DNA from: Panicum virgatum
Taxonomy: Eukaryota; Streptophyta; Magnoliopsida; Poales; Poaceae
Direction of reading: 5' to 3'
NCBI RefSeq assembly: GCF_016808335.1
Contig: NC_053147.1
Span: forward strand, 21,810,913 to 21,874,912
DNA length: 64,000 nucleotides
The notes under the pieces are model-generated. The model did not search any database and was not told the origin of the DNA. It saw nothing but the letters and a program-made list of their open reading frames with translations. Positions 58,228-64,000 of this stretch are shown one piece after another. The translations under genes were made by a program, and so were the position numbers. Every line of letters begins with the position of its first letter. The stretch's first letter is position 1.

Positions 58228-61200
58228 TGTAACACCCGGTTTATAAAAGAACATAAACCGAGCAATCATATACGTGCCAGGATCAAGTCACACATATATA
58301 CAACAGAATGAACAGTATATCATAGCACATATCACGTAAAAAGATATAATAAAACAAATACGAATGTTATTTATTACAATAATGACAAGAATGTCTGATA
58401 CAGCGGAAGCGAAGTACAAATACGAATAAAGCTCTCCGAAGCTGAAGCAGGGCGCCACAGGGACGTCGACTGGGAGACGAACACCTAGAAGTCCTCATAG
58501 TCCTGGTAGCGCTGAACGAACTCCCTCGTGTCGGCAGGAACTGAGCAGCAGTAGCGTAGCCAAGAGGAAAAAGTAGAGAAGAGGCAAGAGTGAGTACACA
58601 ACTTGTTCTCAACAAGTATAACACAAACTATGAGGCTCTAGGCTGGCTGACTGACTGCATTAGCTTTTAAGTCTTGGCAAAATTTTATTAAAGCTATTTA
58701 CTACGAGTTGATGAATTACCATAAACCCAGTTACATAGTAATTAATCAAGATTAAACATGTTACTACTGAGAAACCAAACCAAAACCAAGCCACCAAGAT
58801 AACCCCGAGAGGCACCCCCTCGTCGGAAGGGGCTAACCCCACTAATCAAAAGGAGGATCTGGGCCGCTCATAACCGTGAGCACGGCTAGTATACCAGTTT
58901 TACACTCTGCAGAGGTTGCACATCTTTACCCACAAGTCGTGAGCTACGCTAGAGGTTCATCACACTTCCTTAGGTGAGATGACTAGAGACTCACTACGAG
59001 GCCGTTACAAAGAATCTCGTTGGTAAGGCGTAACCGCGAGAGTTAGGTCAGCGACGATGGGGCCCACCTCCGGGGGTACAAGCACAGGAGCGCAATCCAA
59101 GCACAGACCAAGCCGGAGGAGCAGGGACCATTGAAGCTTACTACTCTTGCCCCGCAGGTAAGTTACTCCAAACCAAAAAGACCTAATTAGTAAGCCAAGT
59201 CTATCCCATTCTAGCCTTGTGGTAGCGCTGTTGTCCCAGGTTGTCGCTCTATGAACCGGTCCTTATGGAGAGTGGCCAACCAAGCACTAAGCACCGTGCT
59301 GGCCCCCTAAACCATGTTTCTACAAAAACCATCTTTTAACGAGACGTGAGCCACTCATCCACACAGAGTGCCACTCTCAGAATTAAGTTCAAGTAAACCA
59401 TTAGTCAAATTAATTAAAAAGGACCAGAGTGTGTAAAAGCGCAGCAACCTAGCACAACTAACCAAAATGCAACCCAAAGGTGTATATATAAAGGATAAAA
59501 AGTGGCTAGGAAAGTCCTTATAGGCATACAGTATTAAGATGCAGGATGAAAATGTATTTAAAGGTGATAGGTTGTTCATGTTATACTTGCCTTCCTCGTA
59601 CTGCTCTGGCTGCTGCTCAAACTACTCCGAAGACGGTTGCTCCTGGTACTGGTACTGGGGCTCCTCAGATGGATCAACGTCTACTCACGAACACATGGCC
59701 AAAACAATGCACAATAATAAGCATACAAGCAAACACTAATAAAAACTAAGAAACAGTACATCAATACATAAAAACAGCACACTAAACTAGTCTAAAACTA
59801 TTCTACGCGTTACAACGATCGCGTGGATATAAAGAACGCTAAAAACGGAGCTAAAACGCATTTTCTAGGCTAAAAACAAGGTTCAGGGGCTTATTTGTAA
59901 TAAAAACAGGGTTCCAGGGACTTTTCTGCTAAAACCGAGGGCCTAAACATAATTAAACTAAAGCTTCAGGGTCTAACTCGCAAAAATGCAGGGTCTGGAC
60001 TGCGGGTACTATTTTAAAGAAACTCAGGGGGCTACGCGTTAAAACCTGGGCCTCACTGCAATTTGTTTTCTATATAGATGGACCGCGGGTTAAATCTAAG
60101 AAAGATAGGGGGTCTTTAACAAAGCTCCAGGCCGAAACGGTATCCTCGCATATGGACCGTCGGATCTAGATCCAACGATCCGGACCTATCCCGATCAGGA
60201 TCTAATCTCACGCGTCAGTTTCGGATCGGGCGGTTTAGGGCGTTTGGGCGCGCGGGCGGCGGCGCGAGTCGCTGGACTTGAGGTTTCCGCGGCGGCGCTC
60301 GTCGATTCCTCGCCGGACTTGGCCTAATATGGTGCTCCGGGGCTCGATTCACGCAGCGGTTTGGCCTAGGAGCATGGGAGTGGCATGCGTAAACCACTGG
60401 GACCACTGGTGTGGGGCTACAGGGTACATGGTGGTGCGGGAACGCGGCTAAGCGGCTCTGCGATGGCCGTGCTCGCCGGCGCAGGGCGTTTGGGTTGCGC
60501 TCGTGCGGAAAACTGGGTGAAAGGGATTCATGCACGTGCGCAAAGCAAGGGCACACCGAAACCTGGCCGGCGTGGGGCTGGGAGAGACTGCGGGGGTTCC
60601 ACCACGGCGGGGCTATGGCGTGCGCGGTGGCGGAGCACCGGCGCACGATGTTCCGGTCACTAGGCTGGGTTACAGGCTACCTTATCTAGCGTAATGGGAG
60701 CAGGAGTAGGCACTGATGCTCACCAGGGCTCGGGTTCGAGCAGGAAGGACGTGCAGCAGCGTCGACGTCGTGGACCGGCGGCGGCGCACGGGCGGAACTC
60801 GGTGACGAGGCGCTGCAGGGCGTTTCCGGGTTCCTGGATCCCTCGCGAGGCTTCGACGTCGAACTGCGAGGGGGTTCCAAGGGTCAGGGGAGGTCGGGGA
60901 TCGCCGGTGGCGAGAAATCGAACGGCGGAGCTACTCACCGGCGTTCGGTTCTTGGCGCAATTCCGGCGTGGTCGGATTGGAGTCGGGGCGGGGAGCTTCG
61001 GTGGCGGTCCTGGGCGCGCGGCGAGGCTGTTGCGGTGGTTGTTGAGGGCTGGAAGGGCGCGGTGTGGCCGGTCCGTGGCGGCGCAGAGGACCTTACGCGG
61101 CAGAGCGGTGTGGAGCGAGGGGGGAAGGCGGCGCTCTAGGGTGGATAGGGTGCAGGGGGGTCCGTCGGGTGGGTTTAAAGGGAGAGGCCGAGAATCTCGG

Positions 61201-61880
61201 CGTGGAGCTGTGGGATAAAGATCCCGGCGGCCTCGCCGGTGATCTCGGGCAACGGTTGCGCGAAGCCGGAAAGGAAAGGGGGAAGGAGCTTCTGACCTGT
61301 GGGTCCGGGCTGTCAGGGAACGCGGGGTCGCGCGGGCGTGCGGCTGAGTGAGTCGCTGGGCTGCTGCGTGATGCAGGCGAGCGGGGCCCGGGTGCAGGCA
61401 GACGGGGTGGGCGCGCTGGCTTGGGCTCGGGGCGTGCGCGCTTGCTGGGCCGCGCGCGAGGAAGGGCTGGGCTGAGCCGCTGGAGAGGGTGCTGGGGAAA
61501 AGTGGGCCGGTGCAGGAAAAAAAATGGAAAGAGAGGAGGAGGCGGACCGGGCTGGGCTCGGGAGAAAGGAAGTGGGCCGCGGGGAAGGGAGAGGTGGGCT
61601 GCGGTTTGGGTTGTTGGGTTGGGTTTTGGGTTCCTTTCCTCTTAACTCAAAATTATTTGAATTCAAATGAATTTGAATTCAAACTCCTATACAAACAAAT
61701 AAAACAAAACCATGCACCAGCATGAATGCAACAACAAAATTTAAACCTATGATAAATTTTAATTACTTATAGAACAAAAATTTAGATTAAATGCCAGACT
61801 AAGCAAAATAAATCCTAGAAAAATTAAACAAACTAATTAAATTTATTATTAAATGCTAGAATTTAAATTAGGGTGTTACA
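58228..61880. mobile_element. Solo LTR, large TGTAACACCC family, TSD CTTCC
   Basis: It starts TGTAACACCC and ends GGGTGTTACA with the perfect 5-bp duplication CTTCC (58223-58227 and 61881-61885). It is the sister of 702-3507 and aligns closely over its first 1.9 kb and final 250 bp. The GC-rich core (60170-61620) is about 850 bp longer and largely different. It sits about 160 bp upstream of the antisense gene start at 58069, so it has separated that gene from its presumed promoter. Open frames in the core are not recognised as proteins. Confidence 0.88.
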
Positions 61881-61885
61881 CTTCC

Positions 61886-63313
61886 TCACTTTTATCCACC
61901 ACGACGGGCGGATTCACTGCCGCCGACAACCATGCCCCATGACCATGGAGGCTCCCACGCGCGCGCTCGGCAATAATTACGGCACGGTAATTGACGGGGT
62001 GCGGCGGGACTGTAGCGCCATCCCATCCGCCAGCCACCACCCACGCCTCTCCGCCTACCCGAGGCAACCACCTGAAAAGGCGCGCCCGCACTGCACCGCG
62101 TGTACTGGGCCACGTCACCCACGATCGGCGGGAGACCCACGCGCGACCGGCAACTTTGTGCCGTTTAGGGAACCGTTACAGAATATTCCCTCCGGCGATT
62201 CCTTACCGTCGAAGGAATTCGATTCCAAGGCCGTACTGATCAAGGGTTCGAAGCCCGGCCCGTCGAGAGTTCGACAGGCGCCCCAGATCGCTGGAGTCAT
62301 CGACTGCATGGACGTGCCATACAAGCTACCCTCGAACACGGAGTTCGAGACATCCCACGCAGTGTTCAAGGCCGGTCGAAGGTGCCTAGCAGGGGGATCC
62401 CATCGAGGGAGAGCATCGAGTCCTCAGACCCTATCGAAAGGGTCCGAGCCCCACCTAGCGAACCTTTACGAGTGCTTTATGCGATGTGTCCCTGGACTGC
62501 AAGCCGACCCTTTTTGAACGGGGCACGGACGTCCACTTCAACCACCCGCTAACAGCTCACCAAAGCGACCATGGCTCGCGGCCCGGGCATGGGTAGCATG
62601 GCACACTTCGCCCCTCCTCCCTGCGGAAGGGCGACGAGGGTCTCCAAAACGCCTTCACGCAGGCTAGGGTTCGGGGGCTCCTTGCACACCACGGCACAGA
62701 CCGCACCCTCGAATGAATTGCCTATCGACGATTGTGAAATCCCACGTGTTTAACGCACCTCCCGCGCTTACGCGCGCCTGCTGGATTGCTCAACAGAATC
62801 GCTGACCACCGCGCCAACACGAAAAACGCCGAGGCCGGCTGAAAGGAATGCCGAAGCCAGCTGAAAAGGAAGCTGGGCAGTCACTTCAATCAATTAACCA
62901 TGCAGGGCGACGTTTATAGCTCTTGGACGAGTGCAAGAACTCCTCCAAGGCCTCGGGGGCTACACCCGCGGGTGCACTGACGCACCCCCACGTAGGAAAC
63001 TTCACACATTCAATGATCGAAATCCTCCGCAGACTAGCTCGGACTCTCCCATCAGCGCGATGGCGATGCCCCCAACGGCAACACCATAGTGCTCGAGGCG
63101 ACTATGATCTTCATAGACAACTCGGAGCGACCTCCCCACTGCTTCTCCAACAACGAACCTCGATCTTGGTCTAATCTCCTCCAACAACACTCGCCGGGGC
63201 ACCATCACACCCAGGGCAAACTAAGATCCCCACGGTTAGCACCCGAGTCACGCCCTCGAGGGATCAAGCCTCTGTAGGGCTGATGCTCATCCCTACAAAG
63301 GCTCGGGGGCTAC
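61886..63313 (+). other. Gypsy 3' non-coding region
   Basis: It runs from the nested LTR to the 3' LTR. The longest open frame (61873-62517, plus) resembles no protein. The stretch is rich in 'cctcgagg' and 'ctcgggggct' motifs and ends with a purine-rich tract (GCTCGGGGGCTAC, 63301-63313), the likely polypurine tract. Confidence 0.6.
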
Positions 63314-64000
63314 TATCGGGTGCCATAATTAGGGGCACCCTAATCAGGGGACCCAATCGCCCTTAAAACACAAAACACATGTTAGGCAAACGGGCTCACG
63401 AAGGCCAACAGTCTCCTTCCAATCCGAAGGAAAGGAAAGACTCAAAGAAGCTCAATCCATGACCTGGCTCTACAGTACAGCCCATTCGCACTCTCCTCGA
63501 ACCTGCGGAGCAATCTCCGCCTCGCTCGAGGGCTCCCCGCCGAGACCCTCGACAGCACCCCATGTCTCCACCTCGCTCGAGGGTAGCGAGCCTACCCTCG
63601 GGAAAGCGGATCAACTCCGTCTTGCTCGAGACCACCCATTGATGGAAAGGACAAACGGCCCATCCGCTCACCCGCCCTCCGTACGTAGGCATTAAATGCC
63701 AATAACTCCGCTGAAGCACCCGGTTAGACGGCGTCAGGTCGCCACTCTGCACATCAACAGTGCCCGGAGTCCCGTCCGCCAACTCCGGTCACTGCTCCAC
63801 CATCCCCGGCGCTGTAGCAACACTGTGGGAACCTATGACGCACTGTGCGGACATGCTCGGCGCTGCTCCCTCCACTGTGCTGCCTACTCCACATACTTTC
63901 TCCACTGCGGAACCCTCGACCGGCATGGATGCGACCCTCGAACGCGGCCCGGGCCTTGACCAGATCAAGACCCCCGCCTGCAGGACCCTCGGAACGCCGC
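63314..64000 (+). repeat. 3' LTR of the Tat Gypsy element, partial
   Basis: It starts TATCGGGTGCC, one G-to-A change from the TGTCGGG start of the 5' LTR. It is collinear with 44310-44990 with scattered differences, and the window ends inside it. Confidence 0.9.

Larger units (their letters stand above)
44310..64000 (+). mobile_element. Tat-type Gypsy retrotransposon, 3' end off window
   Basis: The 5' LTR is 44310-45599 and the partial 3' LTR begins at 63314. Plus-strand gag, protease, reverse transcriptase, RNase H, a second RNase H and integrase follow in Gypsy order. The dual RNase H and the long antisense gene after integrase are hallmarks of the Tat lineage. Five bases before the 5' LTR are AGTAC. 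The matching duplication lies outside the window. Nested insertions are 45603-47249, 52750-54060 and 58228-61880. Multiple stops and shifts make it defective. Its native length without nested DNA would be at least 13 kb. Confidence 0.92.

Noticed and set aside
60215..61351. Several open frames in the second large solo LTR
   Set aside because: They are in the variable GC-rich core, have no homology I recognise, and are not conserved in the 702-3507 copy.
61873..62517. 214-codon frame in the Gypsy 3' region
   Set aside because: No similarity to retroelement proteins. It begins inside the end of the nested LTR, so it cannot be an original gene.

Overview
The window is plant nuclear DNA from a grass, most likely a panicoid-type cereal relative (inference). 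The evidence is spliced genes with GT..AG introns, GC-rich first exons beside AT-rich intergenic DNA, abundant grass-type MITEs, and nested LTR retrotransposons. Most of the 64 kb is transposable elements. I support only two plausible intact host genes: a small two-exon gene of unknown function (minus strand, 5185-6677) and a seven-exon cysteine-rich receptor-like kinase (CRK, plus strand, 31047-34306). The 3' half of a second, inverted CRK (minus strand, 36875-43212) is split by transposons.

Layout. 1-4160: a large solo LTR with a perfect 5-bp target duplication, sitting in a GC-rich element that may have terminal inverted repeats. 4161-7121: the small gene and its flanks. 7122-12137: a broken LINE, a local duplication and several MITEs, including a CACTA-like one. 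12138-26391: a complete but decayed SIRE/Maximus-like Copia element with target duplication CCGCT. Its 3' LTR holds another solo LTR, and its 3' spacer probably holds a third. 26397-31046: intergenic DNA with another solo LTR and a MITE. 31047-43212: the CRK pair. Between exons of the second CRK lies a 4.9-kb Mutator-like element (MULE) with about 350-bp inverted ends and a perfect 9-bp target duplication. 43213-44309: a MITE remnant and a 58-bp tandem repeat. 44310-64000: most of a Tat-type Gypsy element whose 3' LTR runs off the window. It carries nested LTRs at 45603-47249, 52750-54060 and 58228-61880.

How the parts work together. The MULE has two convergent genes: a decayed MuDRA-type transposase on the plus strand, and on the minus strand an open two-exon gene for a GRF-type zinc-finger, coiled-coil, single-membrane-span protein. 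The Gypsy element carries plus-strand gag-pol with dual RNase H, and on the opposite strand a multi-exon additional gene with a Transposase_28-like domain and a coiled coil. Both autonomous retroelements and the MULE transposase carry in-frame stops, many readable as C-to-T or G-to-A changes, as expected of silenced, methylated copies. The most unusual features are the antisense cargo genes, arrays of short palindromic motifs in three different LTR families, and the splitting of the CRK pair by transposons.
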